From assembly GCF_038594945.1 (NCBI RefSeq), contig NZ_JBCFYD010000002.1, forward strand, positions 1,488,001 to 1,552,000: a DNA stretch of 64,000 nucleotides, written 5' to 3'. Made by a program: the position numbers and the translations under genes. The stretch is from Fodinibius sp. Rm-B-1B1-1 (GTDB taxonomy: Bacteria; Bacteroidota; Rhodothermia; Balneolales; Balneolaceae). Below the pieces are notes generated by a model. The model did no database searches. It saw only the letters and a list, made by a program, of their open reading frames with translations, and was not told the origin of the DNA. This document shows positions 18,357 through 27,600 of the stretch, piece by piece; the first letter of the stretch is position 1, and each line of letters starts with the position of its first letter.

Positions 18357-20336
18357 TTAATTACTGTTTTTAAAGACGGTATTATCTTGCTCAAAAAGCA
18401 TCACAAACCCTCCATTTCCATTCATTACTACATTTATTGTTTCAGAAGGCATAGTTTCATCACGGCTAATGTCGTATAATTCCTCACCATCTTTAAAGAT
18501 TGTTCCATGTAACTGACTCGGAATAAATGACAAATCAAAGGATATTTCTTTGGAATTTTTCTCTCCATTAATCCCTACTACAAACCAGCGGTCACCGGCC
18601 CTGCGTGCTATTACTACATGCTTGCCGGGAAATCCATCTACAAACTGCATTTCATCCCACGCCACAGGAATCCGCTTTATAAATTCCCGTACATCCTCCG
18701 AAACTTCTTCCATCCCACGTGCCGTCTCGGCGTAATGCTGAATCCCGGAAGTAAACAGCACCGGCAAAGCCAGCTCGTGGGCAGTAGTCGTTTTCCGCTT
18801 AACATTATGTAATTCAGTCAGACTCATGGGCGTATAATCCATGGGACTAAACACATTCCGTGTAAACGGCAACATCGTATTGTGATTAGCAGCTTTATCA
18901 GCATTTTGCTGCTCAAAAGTGATAAATTCAAATCCTTTGACCGATTCCATGGTCATAAGATTGGGCCACGTACGGTGCCAACCACGCGGCAACGTTGTGC
19001 CATGCGTATTAACAAGAAGATTGTGATCGGCGGCATCCTTAAAAATATCCAAGTAATACTGTATCATTGATTGCCCGTCGCCGGCAAAAAAGTCTACTTT
19101 TATTCCTGCAATACCCATTTCTTGTAATTTGCTAAATTCCTCGACTCGGTCTTCATGGGTCAACAGCTGACTTTTAGGCGTATAATCTGTTGAATTCCAG
19201 CTGCCCGACGAATTGTACCAAAGAAAAAGCTCAACATCTTTAGAGTCCGCATAGTCAGCAAGCTCCGCCATGCGATCGTAGCCAATCGTCGAATCCCATG
19301 CGACATCAACAAGCGTGTATTTCCAGCCCATCTCGGCAGCATAGTCGATAAACCGTTTTTGATCTTCGTAATTCACCGAGGGATCTTTGAGCTTTGCCCA
19401 GCTCCACGAAGCGCTGCCCGGCTCAATCCACGAGGTATTTTCCAGTTGCGACTCTGCTGCCAAATCGGTCCCCAGTGTTGATTCCGTAATCGTTTTCAGG
19501 TCACCGACCGTAATAATACGCCACGGGGTTGGCCACGGCAAATTGGACTTTGGATCGAGCGCCTTGCCCGGAAACTGCTCTCCCTCCTGTGGAAAGCCGA
19601 TTTGATAATTGCCATTTGGAGCTTCCTGCTGTAAACGCGTGGCAGGATAGTTGCCATCCATTCCTGCTTCGGAAATCAATAGCCATGTTTCCCCCGATTT
19701 AAACAATGCCGGATACGCCCATCCCGCACTGTCGGGAGCAGAAGTACCAACTTTGACATCCTGCAGATAATGCTCTTCGTACGAGGGATTCGTCTCAGCG
19801 AAACCGGTATTTACATTGGCCAACGGCTCGAGCCATGCCCGACTGTCTTCCGGTACATTAAAGGACGTGTGTTCCTCAGTAATAAAATGAGTTTGGTCAC
19901 TTTCATTGGGAAAATGATACCGGAATCCTACGCCGTCATTTGAAACCCGAAAAGTGATGTCCAACGGAGCCCCCGATTTATGCCGCAGATGATATGTTTG
20001 TTCTGTTGCTGTATAGCTAATTTCGGTTTGCTTGCCGTGCTGCAGCGAATACTGATCCTCAATTTTTTCCGGACCGGATACCGATTCCAACATCATATTC
20101 CGGGAAAAATCAATATCATCGCGGGTTAAACCCAGTTGAGATTGCTCCAACACAATAGAATCCTGATACGAAATTGAGTACGTTGGCTGGGTATCATCCA
20201 TCAGTTCAAAATGAAGTTCAATGCTTCCCTCCGGACTCTCAACATTGTGACCATCATTTTCACATGCCACAAATAGGAAAACAAGAACGGGCATTATCGA
20301 TAGCCTAATGATATGTGCGTGTGTTTTTATGATCAA
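18357..20336 (-). CDS. GH97 retaining glycosidase, lipoprotein (alpha-galactosidase or beta-L-arabinopyranosidase)
   Basis: Full-length GH97 protein (659 aa): beta-super-sandwich domain, then a TIM barrel, then a C-terminal beta domain. LFVAC at residues ~21-25 is a lipobox. The residues typical of retaining GH97 enzymes are present: nucleophile D415 in GIKVDFFAG and acid/base E464 in MTMESVKG. Inverting members (SusB, alpha-glucosidase) lack an Asp at the first site. Retaining members act on alpha-galactosides, and some on beta-L-arabinopyranosides, which differ from alpha-galactose only at C6. The arabinan context makes the second activity attractive, but specificity is not decided by sequence. 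Confidence 0.9.
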   Translation of the reverse strand: MIIKTHAHIIRLSIMPVLVFLFVACENDGHNVESPEGSIELHFELMDDTQPTYSISYQDSIVLEQSQLGLTRDDIDFSRNMMLESVSGPEKIEDQYSLQHGKQTEISYTATEQTYHLRHKSGAPLDITFRVSNDGVGFRYHFPNESDQTHFITEEHTSFNVPEDSRAWLEPLANVNTGFAETNPSYEEHYLQDVKVGTSAPDSAGWAYPALFKSGETWLLISEAGMDGNYPATRLQQEAPNGNYQIGFPQEGEQFPGKALDPKSNLPWPTPWRIITVGDLKTITESTLGTDLAAESQLENTSWIEPGSASWSWAKLKDPSVNYEDQKRFIDYAAEMGWKYTLVDVAWDSTIGYDRMAELADYADSKDVELFLWYNSSGSWNSTDYTPKSQLLTHEDRVEEFSKLQEMGIAGIKVDFFAGDGQSMIQYYLDIFKDAADHNLLVNTHGTTLPRGWHRTWPNLMTMESVKGFEFITFEQQNADKAANHNTMLPFTRNVFSPMDYTPMSLTELHNVKRKTTTAHELALPVLFTSGIQHYAETARGMEEVSEDVREFIKRIPVAWDEMQFVDGFPGKHVVIARRAGDRWFVVGINGEKNSKEISFDLSFIPSQLHGTIFKDGEELYDISRDETMPSETINVVMNGNGGFVMLFEQDNTVFKNSN

Positions 20337-20349
20337 AACTATCTTCTAT

Positions 20350-21936
20350 TTATTCTCCTGTCTTTTTTCCCCAGACCGAACGCCCCGTGGACGTAAGGCC
20401 GGTGTACGTTATCGTGGTTGATCGAGGCGATATTTCCCAGTCCCAGGCATTATCTACGATCAGTTCCATATCATTTACCGTCAGCGTCTGGGACTCTTCA
20501 TCATACGACCATGTGCCATCTAATGCTCCTCCGAGCGTATTATCCTCGTTAAATTCAACGCGATATGAGGTTTGCATGGTCTGGTATTCATATTCGAGCG
20601 TAACTTCTTCCCAGTTTCCTATAATATCTTCTTTGGTAATTTCCGTTTCGGGAACATCCGCATACCGCTCAGGAGCTACCACCGGCCAGCCGTCATCGGT
20701 CCAGTAAATTTCACGCACATGCCCCATCATCACTGCATTCGAAGCGTTAATGCCAGATATATCCGGAGGCAATCGTCCTTGCGAAGAATAAAACCATTCC
20801 CCGGAATCCGGATCTTGAAAAATAGAAGGATGAGAAATACCTACCCACCCGTGATGTCCATCAAATTTATAGGGGTGCGTCACCACAGGCCAATCCTCAG
20901 CCCCATTTGTTACGTTATTACCATCAATGCCGTAATATGGACCAGTAATATTTTCAGAGCGAACCACACGTGTGTTATATGCCACCGACAATTCATCATA
21001 AGCCAAAAATAGGTAGTAATAGCCAGTCTCTTCATTATAAATGATTTCTGGAGCCTCAAGGGGTTGCCATCGGGAATTTCCACGTCCCGCTATTTTTGTA
21101 CCATAATCTTCCAGATCAGTTAGCTCGTACGGCTTACCTGTTTCCGGATCGAGTTCAACTGCTGCGATGCCCGAATGCCAGGAACCATAGATCAACCAGT
21201 GCTCTCCTTCGGGCGTAGTAACATAGGATGGATCAATGGCATTGAATTTAAAATAAGCGCTCCAGTCATTGCCCCCATCCCGGTCATAGGTTTCTTCGCC
21301 ATCGGCAACAGAATGAATCACCATTCCCTTGTCCTCCCAATTATTAGAAGAAAGATCATCCGATTCGGCCAGCCCAATAAATGCCCGCTCAGTCCACGAT
21401 GTATTTGGATCATCTCCTTCAATGGGATTATCAATAATTACGCTGTAATACATTCGATAGGTTCCATTCACTTTTGTGATATGGGGAGCCCAAAATCCAT
21501 AATTTGGATTTTCTATTGGGGGTAAATCCATCTCAGCACGAATACTATTCAATGAATCCTTAACCCAAGATTGTACCTCAGAAAACGCAGCTCCCCGGTA
21601 CTCCCAATTCACCAAGTCCTTTGACCGGCGATAAGGATAATTCCCATGTCCCTGGTGTACGTTGCCATAAGAGGCATTCGTCTGATACATGTAAAAAAAA
21701 TCTCCGTCTTTTACTACCGTTGGGTCATGAACATTTTCCAGATCCCATTCACCGCGATCCGACCAATCCGACCGGGAAGTGTAGTCATCAGAATACATCG
21801 GACCATCAAACGTTTCGGTCTCCTCATCGGAATCTTCATCATCACCATCATCATCTACACCAGTGGAATTATCGCTGCAGCTCACAAGAAGCACCAGCGA
21901 GCAAAATCCGATAAGTATAAATTTCAGGTAATTCAT
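20350..21936 (-). CDS. GH43 arabinanase with C-terminal beta domain, surface lipoprotein
   Basis: Lipobox LLVSC is followed by an acidic tail (DDDGDDEDSDEE), like the export signals that carry Bacteroidetes lipoproteins to the cell surface. The propeller has D71 (VHDPTVV), D235 (AIDPSYV) and E294 (LEAPEII). From about residue 430 a beta-rich domain (GNWEEVTLEYEYQ onwards) matches the accessory domain of Abn2-type endo-arabinanases. The longest frame begins at 22008, but the ATG at 21936 gives a proper signal peptide. It differs from the tandem GH43 pair in size and location, so it is probably the surface endo-enzyme. Confidence 0.9.
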   Translation of the reverse strand: MNYLKFILIGFCSLVLLVSCSDNSTGVDDDGDDEDSDEETETFDGPMYSDDYTSRSDWSDRGEWDLENVHDPTVVKDGDFFYMYQTNASYGNVHQGHGNYPYRRSKDLVNWEYRGAAFSEVQSWVKDSLNSIRAEMDLPPIENPNYGFWAPHITKVNGTYRMYYSVIIDNPIEGDDPNTSWTERAFIGLAESDDLSSNNWEDKGMVIHSVADGEETYDRDGGNDWSAYFKFNAIDPSYVTTPEGEHWLIYGSWHSGIAAVELDPETGKPYELTDLEDYGTKIAGRGNSRWQPLEAPEIIYNEETGYYYLFLAYDELSVAYNTRVVRSENITGPYYGIDGNNVTNGAEDWPVVTHPYKFDGHHGWVGISHPSIFQDPDSGEWFYSSQGRLPPDISGINASNAVMMGHVREIYWTDDGWPVVAPERYADVPETEITKEDIIGNWEEVTLEYEYQTMQTSYRVEFNEDNTLGGALDGTWSYDEESQTLTVNDMELIVDNAWDWEISPRSTTITYTGLTSTGRSVWGKKTGE

Positions 21937-22045
21937 GTTTATGTTGGATTTATTTATCCGTCCGACTGCAAATTCTTCGGCGGATGGCATTACTTCCTTT
22001 GTGCCCATGGATAAATCCGTGGGCTAAGCACTTTTTATATAGAAG

Positions 22046-22059
22046 CTCACTTAAGTGAG
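22046..22059. repeat. 14-bp perfect palindrome between GH51 and GH43 genes
   Basis: CTCACTTAAGTGAG in the 175-base gap between the stop of the minus-strand GH43 start region and the GH51 gene. It has no spacer, so it is more likely a DNA-binding site or processing element than a terminator. It is not the AAGTGT-N7-ACACTT motif. Confidence 0.4.
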
Positions 22060-22111
22060 TTTAGGATTCCTCTTAGCCTGATGATTCTATCTTCAGGCGT
22101 TAGAGCACACC

Positions 22112-23752
22112 CTATTCTGACGTTATTTTCCCTTTGATCATCGTATACGAATGAGCTGGGAAGGTATAATTGATCGTTTCTCCATTAGCTTGGATAGAGG
22201 ACTTTTGCACCGCCTCAACCCGGGTATTATCAAAATCATTTTCTGCTTTAATGTCTGGACCATTTACCTCATGAACCTCAAATTCTCCATCAAAAATACC
22301 CTGCTGGGAGATGATATCAGTGTTAATAGCTTCATCTTTATGGCGGTTAACCACATTAATTACTACTTCACCATCATCAGTATACGTTGCTGAAACATCC
22401 AAATAAGGCACATCTTTTTCCTTAGTCGGAGAATAACCCGCCCCACTGTTAAAGATCTCCGTATCATAGGTATCGGAATCCACATACACATCTAATGCCG
22501 TGCCATGCGCATTATTAGCAAACAGTTTCATGGGGTGATAGATCGTCTGCAGGAACATGTCGTCTTCTTTGGTAAAAATAGGTGCAATGACATTCACAAG
22601 TTGTGCCATATTCGCCATTTTTACGATATCGGCGTTACGGATGAATCCGTTAAGAAATCCCGCTACTACCAGTGCGTCTTCAAGATTATAACGCTCTTCC
22701 AAGGCAGTATAACCTGTCCCCCCTTCTCCGCCACGAGCACGGTACCAGACGTTCCACTCGTCCCAGGCGATATAAATCTGTTCATCTTCTCCGCGCTCGG
22801 GATCCTGCATTACTTCTTCAATCATCCCCCGTACAATCTGTGTGCGCTGCTCCATCACACGTGGACTGGCCATAAAATCGTAGTAGTTATCGTCTTCGTT
22901 ACCCACATAAATGTGCAGCGAAATGTAATCGATATAATCTTTGAGCTCTTGGATAACCGTTCGATTCCATTCATCGGGATCGGCATCTTCGCCGTAATAA
23001 TTTGATGATCCCGCTGCTACAATCTTGATGCTCGGGTCAGTCCACGACATCAACTTGGCCGCTTCGCGCGCTTTCTTGCTGTAATCTTCTGCATTTAAAT
23101 GACCCATCTGCCAGTGTCCATCCATCTCATTGCCCAGACTCCAATACTTAATATTATGGGGCTCTTCATAACCATGATCAGCACGTAGATCAGCATAATA
23201 AGGTCCTTTTTCAAGATTCCGCTTGTCGGTTTCATCGGGACCTGCCTCAATATTAGTGTATTCTACCCAGCGACGTGCTTCTTCAATAGTCCCGGTTCCC
23301 AGATTCACGGCAAAATACGGCTCTGTGCCTACCTTCTCGGCAAACTCCATAAATTCATTGGTCCCAAAAGTGTTGGGATCCTGGACGTCCCAAGCTAAAT
23401 CCATGCGTGTGGGACGATCTTCTTTGGGTCCTACCCCATCTTGCCAGTGATAATTGGAAACAAAATTTCCGCCGGGATATCGAAGCAACGTCACATTCAT
23501 ATCTTTAACCGCTTTTATAACATCCGTTCGAAAACCATCCTCGTCGGCCAACGGCGAATCGGGATCATATATCCCCCCATAAATATGACGCCCCAAGTGC
23601 TCAGTAAAGTTTCCATACAGGTGCTCGTGCACTTCACCAATCGTACGATCGATATCAATTTTAATACGTGCATCCTGAGCTTGGGTTGGTATAGCTATTA
23701 TAACCAATAATAAAGCAACTCCTGCCGCCATTATCTTCTGAAGGTTCTTCAT
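22112..23752 (-). CDS. GH51 alpha-L-arabinofuranosidase, periplasmic
   Basis: Second GH51 enzyme of the locus, only moderately similar to the first. A type I signal peptide ends near PTQAQ (about residue 26). Catalytic acid/base E209 (SLGNEMDG) and nucleophile E332 (WDEWNVWY) are in place. The stretch between them resembles cytosolic-type GH51 enzymes active on arabino-oligosaccharides, whereas the other copy is closer to enzymes of secreted type; the two may divide polymer and oligomer substrates. Flanked by GH43 and GH127 genes on the same strand. Confidence 0.93.
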   Translation of the reverse strand: MKNLQKIMAAGVALLLVIIAIPTQAQDARIKIDIDRTIGEVHEHLYGNFTEHLGRHIYGGIYDPDSPLADEDGFRTDVIKAVKDMNVTLLRYPGGNFVSNYHWQDGVGPKEDRPTRMDLAWDVQDPNTFGTNEFMEFAEKVGTEPYFAVNLGTGTIEEARRWVEYTNIEAGPDETDKRNLEKGPYYADLRADHGYEEPHNIKYWSLGNEMDGHWQMGHLNAEDYSKKAREAAKLMSWTDPSIKIVAAGSSNYYGEDADPDEWNRTVIQELKDYIDYISLHIYVGNEDDNYYDFMASPRVMEQRTQIVRGMIEEVMQDPERGEDEQIYIAWDEWNVWYRARGGEGGTGYTALEERYNLEDALVVAGFLNGFIRNADIVKMANMAQLVNVIAPIFTKEDDMFLQTIYHPMKLFANNAHGTALDVYVDSDTYDTEIFNSGAGYSPTKEKDVPYLDVSATYTDDGEVVINVVNRHKDEAINTDIISQQGIFDGEFEVHEVNGPDIKAENDFDNTRVEAVQKSSIQANGETINYTFPAHSYTMIKGKITSE

Positions 23753-23843
23753 AGTTATATTCGATGTCGAGTTAATATTAATTGCGTTGGTAGAATCAGA
23801 TCAGGCTATCTCACTATCTGATATCTTATTCGTAACCAACCAC

Positions 23844-25796
23844 TTAGTTATTTTTGTGATTCAAACCCCAGTAAACGGTATAGTGCTCATGGTTTACCTG
23901 GTAGAACGGAGCAAGTGTAATACCACTTGCTTCACCAACATTTTGCAGCTCAAACTGCAGTGGTTTCTGCGAGGATTTCATCCAGCTCTCCGTCTTATCA
24001 TTTTCGGGCTCTAATCCCGGGACATCCACAGTGGGTAAGTCAAAATATTCGTATTGCTCGCTGCCGGCATATTGTCCCTGAATGGGTACTTCCTCTCCTA
24101 CAATGCCTGCCAGTAAAATGGGCCCATGCATAAAAGCAATCTTGCTGTCATCACCACTAAGTGGCTCTGTTCTTGTTTTCATTGGCAACTGCACTTCAAT
24201 TTTATCGCCATCTTTCCAGGTTCTTTCAATTGCGATATAGTTGCTCGGCTGTTGAGAAACTTCAACTTTTTCCCCATTCACAAAAATGGTAAATCCGTCA
24301 CCGGCCCAACTTGGCCGTCGAACCTTCATTACAAACTTGTGGGGACTCTCAGTACTAACCGTAAATGTACTTTTCTCTGATTCTGGAAATGCGGTTTCCT
24401 GACGGAGCGAAATTCCCTGCTCTTGCCAATTGAGCTCAGAAGGAATAAACAAATTCACGTATAACTCGTCCTCACCATGCATATAAATATAGCGGCCGTA
24501 TTTGGTATGATTTTCCATTCCGCTGCCCACACAGCACCAGAACGAATCGAATGGCTTGCTGAAGGTCTTATAGGTTCCCGGCTCCATCGAAATATAATAG
24601 GCGAACATGCCTGTTTGCGAATCTTGTGAAGCTAAAATGTGATTATATAATGCTCGCTCATAATAGTCAGCGTAAGCGGCATCAGCTTCCCACTGCGATA
24701 GATGCCGGGTAAGTTTTAACATATTATAGGTGTTGCACGTCTCGGAACTGGATCGGCTTAACTCTTCTGATATAATTCCACCTTTGGGACCAAAATGCTC
24801 ACCATCGCTGTTGCCACCATTGGCATAAGTACGTCCATTGACTACCGTTTGCCAGAAAAAAGTAGATAGCTCCCGCATCTCTTCATTTCCTGAGACCTCA
24901 TAGTTCCGCGCCGCTCCTATAATTTTGGGGATCTGGGTATTAGCATGTAATCCTTCGAGTTGATCTTCATTCTCAGCTAACGGATCTTCAATAGCTTCAT
25001 GGGTAAATCGATCAGACAATTCTAAATACCTTTGATCACCTGTTATAGCATACAAGTCAGCCATTACTTCTTTCATGCCGCCGTGCTCAGTCTGTAGCAT
25101 TTCTTGGAATTGCTCTTCCGAAAGATCATCCGCCCACTCAACCGTCCAGTCTGATAATTTAATCAGTATATCCAGGGCCTGCTCATTTTCAGCATGTCGA
25201 TGGGCATCGCGTAACCCTGCAAACAGCTTGTGCAGGTTATACCATGGTACCCAGCTTCCATTTAATGCAAAAGACTCAGCTTCGATATCGCCCGACCGAA
25301 CCTCGTTTATAATTTCTTCGCCGTTAGGTACGCCACCTATGTAGCCAGTTTTGTTGGCTTTCTGGGCACGTTTCAATTCACTAACCACGTAATTTAATCG
25401 CTCTCCAAATGCCTGTTTACCCGTCGAGGCATAAATCATGGAAAGTGCAGACAGGTAATGGCCCAGCGAATGACCGTCGAGCCCTTCTCCTATTTCTCCT
25501 TGGGCTTCCCAACCGCCATAACTTTCTCCTTTCGGATCCAAACCAGCCTCTTCCAAATACGGAGCCAGCAGGCGATCGGCTTCCAGTCTCAAAAGATATT
25601 TACCATCGAGTTCCATGGCTTTTTTAAATGGACTATCGAGTAGTTCTACCTCACTGAGTGCAAACATATTTAGCTTGATCGCTGATGAGGTATGATCTTG
25701 GGCATGTAATGATAGCCCCAATCCCGATATTAGTATCAGAATTATCAGCAATGCACCTTTTGATAGATTTGAATATGAAACCTTTATATTACTCAT
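23844..25796 (-). CDS. GH127 beta-L-arabinofuranosidase
   Basis: Exported enzyme (signal peptide to about residue 32, LHAQ) of the former DUF1680 family, 650 aa. The zinc-thiolate active site of GH127 is complete: E352 and C354 in SSETCNTYNM, and C421-C422 in FWCCVGSG, the second Cys being the nucleophile in characterised members. The (alpha/alpha)6 barrel is followed by beta domains. Family members release beta-L-arabinofuranose, as in hydroxyproline-linked arabinans or some pectic side chains. It begins after the terminator-like hairpin behind susD, so its expression may be set apart from susCD. Confidence 0.92.
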   Translation of the reverse strand: MSNIKVSYSNLSKGALLIILILISGLGLSLHAQDHTSSAIKLNMFALSEVELLDSPFKKAMELDGKYLLRLEADRLLAPYLEEAGLDPKGESYGGWEAQGEIGEGLDGHSLGHYLSALSMIYASTGKQAFGERLNYVVSELKRAQKANKTGYIGGVPNGEEIINEVRSGDIEAESFALNGSWVPWYNLHKLFAGLRDAHRHAENEQALDILIKLSDWTVEWADDLSEEQFQEMLQTEHGGMKEVMADLYAITGDQRYLELSDRFTHEAIEDPLAENEDQLEGLHANTQIPKIIGAARNYEVSGNEEMRELSTFFWQTVVNGRTYANGGNSDGEHFGPKGGIISEELSRSSSETCNTYNMLKLTRHLSQWEADAAYADYYERALYNHILASQDSQTGMFAYYISMEPGTYKTFSKPFDSFWCCVGSGMENHTKYGRYIYMHGEDELYVNLFIPSELNWQEQGISLRQETAFPESEKSTFTVSTESPHKFVMKVRRPSWAGDGFTIFVNGEKVEVSQQPSNYIAIERTWKDGDKIEVQLPMKTRTEPLSGDDSKIAFMHGPILLAGIVGEEVPIQGQYAGSEQYEYFDLPTVDVPGLEPENDKTESWMKSSQKPLQFELQNVGEASGITLAPFYQVNHEHYTVYWGLNHKNN

Positions 25797-25867
25797 AATT
25801 TCATGCTATTAAACATAATACTGATACTACTCAGTACGCTCACCTTTACAATTTTGGGATACTGTCC

Positions 25868-25906
25868 ATGTGATAAAAACATTTATTGCATCTGTTTTTA
25901 TCACAT
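25868..25906. repeat. 14-bp inverted repeat with 11-base spacer upstream of GH127
   Basis: ATGTGATAAAAACA and its exact complement TGTTTTTATCACAT, separated by 11 bases, lying 72-110 bases before the GH127 start. It lacks a downstream T-run on the minus strand, so it is not an obvious terminator. It may be a regulator site or an RNA stability element. Confidence 0.6.
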
Positions 25907-25931
25907 CAATAGTACTACCACTTTGTATTAA

Positions 25932-25965
25932 TAAAAATACTACCGGGCTTTTAACCCGGCAGTAT
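25932..25965 (-). terminator. Terminator-like hairpin after susD
   Basis: On the minus strand an 11-bp stem with one mismatch (ATACTGCCGGG / CCCGGTAGTAT), 7-base loop and a following TTTTTAT. It sits 15-43 bases after the susD stop. It could end or attenuate the susCD message ahead of the enzyme genes. Confidence 0.75.
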
Positions 25966-25979
25966 AGATCTCATTTACG

Positions 25980-27545
25980 TTAATCGTTAGCAGGGTTGGG
26001 TTCCAAATTCGGATTCACATCGAGCTCGCGCTGCGGAATTGGCAAGTATTCATCACCGGTATCCCAACTGTTGAACTCAGCATCACGCTGTTGCAGCTCG
26101 GGTACCTTATACCGCGGACTGCTCTCATCAAACCATCCCCACCGAATCATATCGTGGATACGCTGGCCTTCGATAGCGAACTCAAGGGCTCGTTCATGAG
26201 CAATCTGTTCACGCATTTCATCTCGTGTAAAACCGGTAAACTCGGCTGTACGGTCAGGTAGATTTGCCCGATCTCGAACCTGTTGCATGTATTGAGCCGC
26301 TGTTGCTCGGTCGTCAAGCTCATTCTGTGCCTCAGCATACATCAATAAAATATCGGCATAACGAAGTACACGATAGTTAATACCGGACTGCTCCCTAAGC
26401 TCTGCATATGGCAACCCTTCATGGGTATATTTTCGCGGATATATTTCATCCTGTCCATATGGCCAGGGATCTCCATACACAGTCGTGGAATTTTCTCCAG
26501 GCTCATACGAAACAATGGTATCCAGCAAGCGCGGATCTTTATTTCCACTTACCGTTTGCTCTTCGTTGAATTCATCATATAGCCACTGTGTGGGCAAGAA
26601 ATCCGAATATCCATATCCTTCGGCTGCATAGGTATAAGATTGTGAAGATACCTGCATCCAGTTGCTGTTCGGTTCACAACAGTAATTCATTTCTGAACCT
26701 CCAACTTGATCAGGATCGGCAAACTGGACCTCGAAAAGTGACTCTACATTGTTTTCGTTATCGATATTGAAGTTGTGGCGAAAATTATCCACTAAGTCAT
26801 AGACTTCCATCGGACTACTTTCTCCTGCACCGGGTATCAACAACTCAAATTCACTGGCCGCATTTTGCCATTGCTCACGATATAGGTAGGCTTTCCCCAA
26901 CATACCAGTTGCTGCACCAGCTGTAGCACGGCCAACTTGTCCTTGGTCAGGGCCGTCAATATTTTCATAGGAAACCGGAAGCCGATCTTTCGCGTCACTA
27001 AAATCATCAATTATTTGCTGCCACAGATCTTCCTCAGATGCCGTAGGCTCGTTAAATTCATCGGGATCGGGCAAGGCATCACTAATTGGTACTCTGTGGA
27101 AATTATTGGCAAGATTAAAGTAAGCCAATCCACGTAAAAAGTGAGCCTGTCCAACGATACGCTCCTTTAACGCTTCATCGATTTCCATTTCTGGTACATA
27201 TTCCAGGATCTGGTTGGCCCGATAAATAAGAACGTAATGTTCTCTCCATACCCACTCAACTGGACCAGAGGTAGCCGGAACGTTAAAAGCAGCTACCTGC
27301 CATAAATCTGGCCACGGGGTATCTGCCTTAAACCCATCGCTACGTCCATCCGTTAAAGCCGGTATCATCCGCATATAGGTACCGTCCATGATCAAACCAT
27401 TGTACATGGCATGACTGGCTCGTACGGCATCTGATTCTGTTTCCCAGAAGGTATCAGCAGTGGGCTCGTTGGGATTTGTTAAATCCAACTGATCATTGCA
27501 ACCCACAAACATCATAAGTGCAATTAAAAATATTAGTTTCTTCAT
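25980..27545 (-). CDS. SusD/RagB-family glycan-binding lipoprotein
   Basis: Surface lipoprotein that caps the SusC channel and binds the oligosaccharide. The short signal peptide ends at FVGC (Cys16), and the mature N-terminus is polar. TPR-like helices with the SusD signatures (FLRGLAYFNLA and the C-terminal ERALEFAIEGQRIHDMIRWG) are clear. An upstream in-frame ATG at 27617 would overlap the SusC stop and place 24 residues before the signal peptide; the ATG at 27545 is preferred. Length 521 aa is normal. Paired directly with the SusC gene. Confidence 0.93.
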   Translation of the reverse strand: MKKLIFLIALMMFVGCNDQLDLTNPNEPTADTFWETESDAVRASHAMYNGLIMDGTYMRMIPALTDGRSDGFKADTPWPDLWQVAAFNVPATSGPVEWVWREHYVLIYRANQILEYVPEMEIDEALKERIVGQAHFLRGLAYFNLANNFHRVPISDALPDPDEFNEPTASEEDLWQQIIDDFSDAKDRLPVSYENIDGPDQGQVGRATAGAATGMLGKAYLYREQWQNAASEFELLIPGAGESSPMEVYDLVDNFRHNFNIDNENNVESLFEVQFADPDQVGGSEMNYCCEPNSNWMQVSSQSYTYAAEGYGYSDFLPTQWLYDEFNEEQTVSGNKDPRLLDTIVSYEPGENSTTVYGDPWPYGQDEIYPRKYTHEGLPYAELREQSGINYRVLRYADILLMYAEAQNELDDRATAAQYMQQVRDRANLPDRTAEFTGFTRDEMREQIAHERALEFAIEGQRIHDMIRWGWFDESSPRYKVPELQQRDAEFNSWDTGDEYLPIPQRELDVNPNLEPNPAND

Positions 27546-27600
27546 GGTCTTAGTCATTAAATTTGGTATTGAACACTCAAAATCGGTGTAAAAATTAAGA

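Noticed and set aside
25868-25906. Possible CRP-type site from TGTGA and TCACA in the inverted repeat
   Set aside because: CRP sites have a 6-base spacer; here the halves are far apart, so it is a hairpin or other element.
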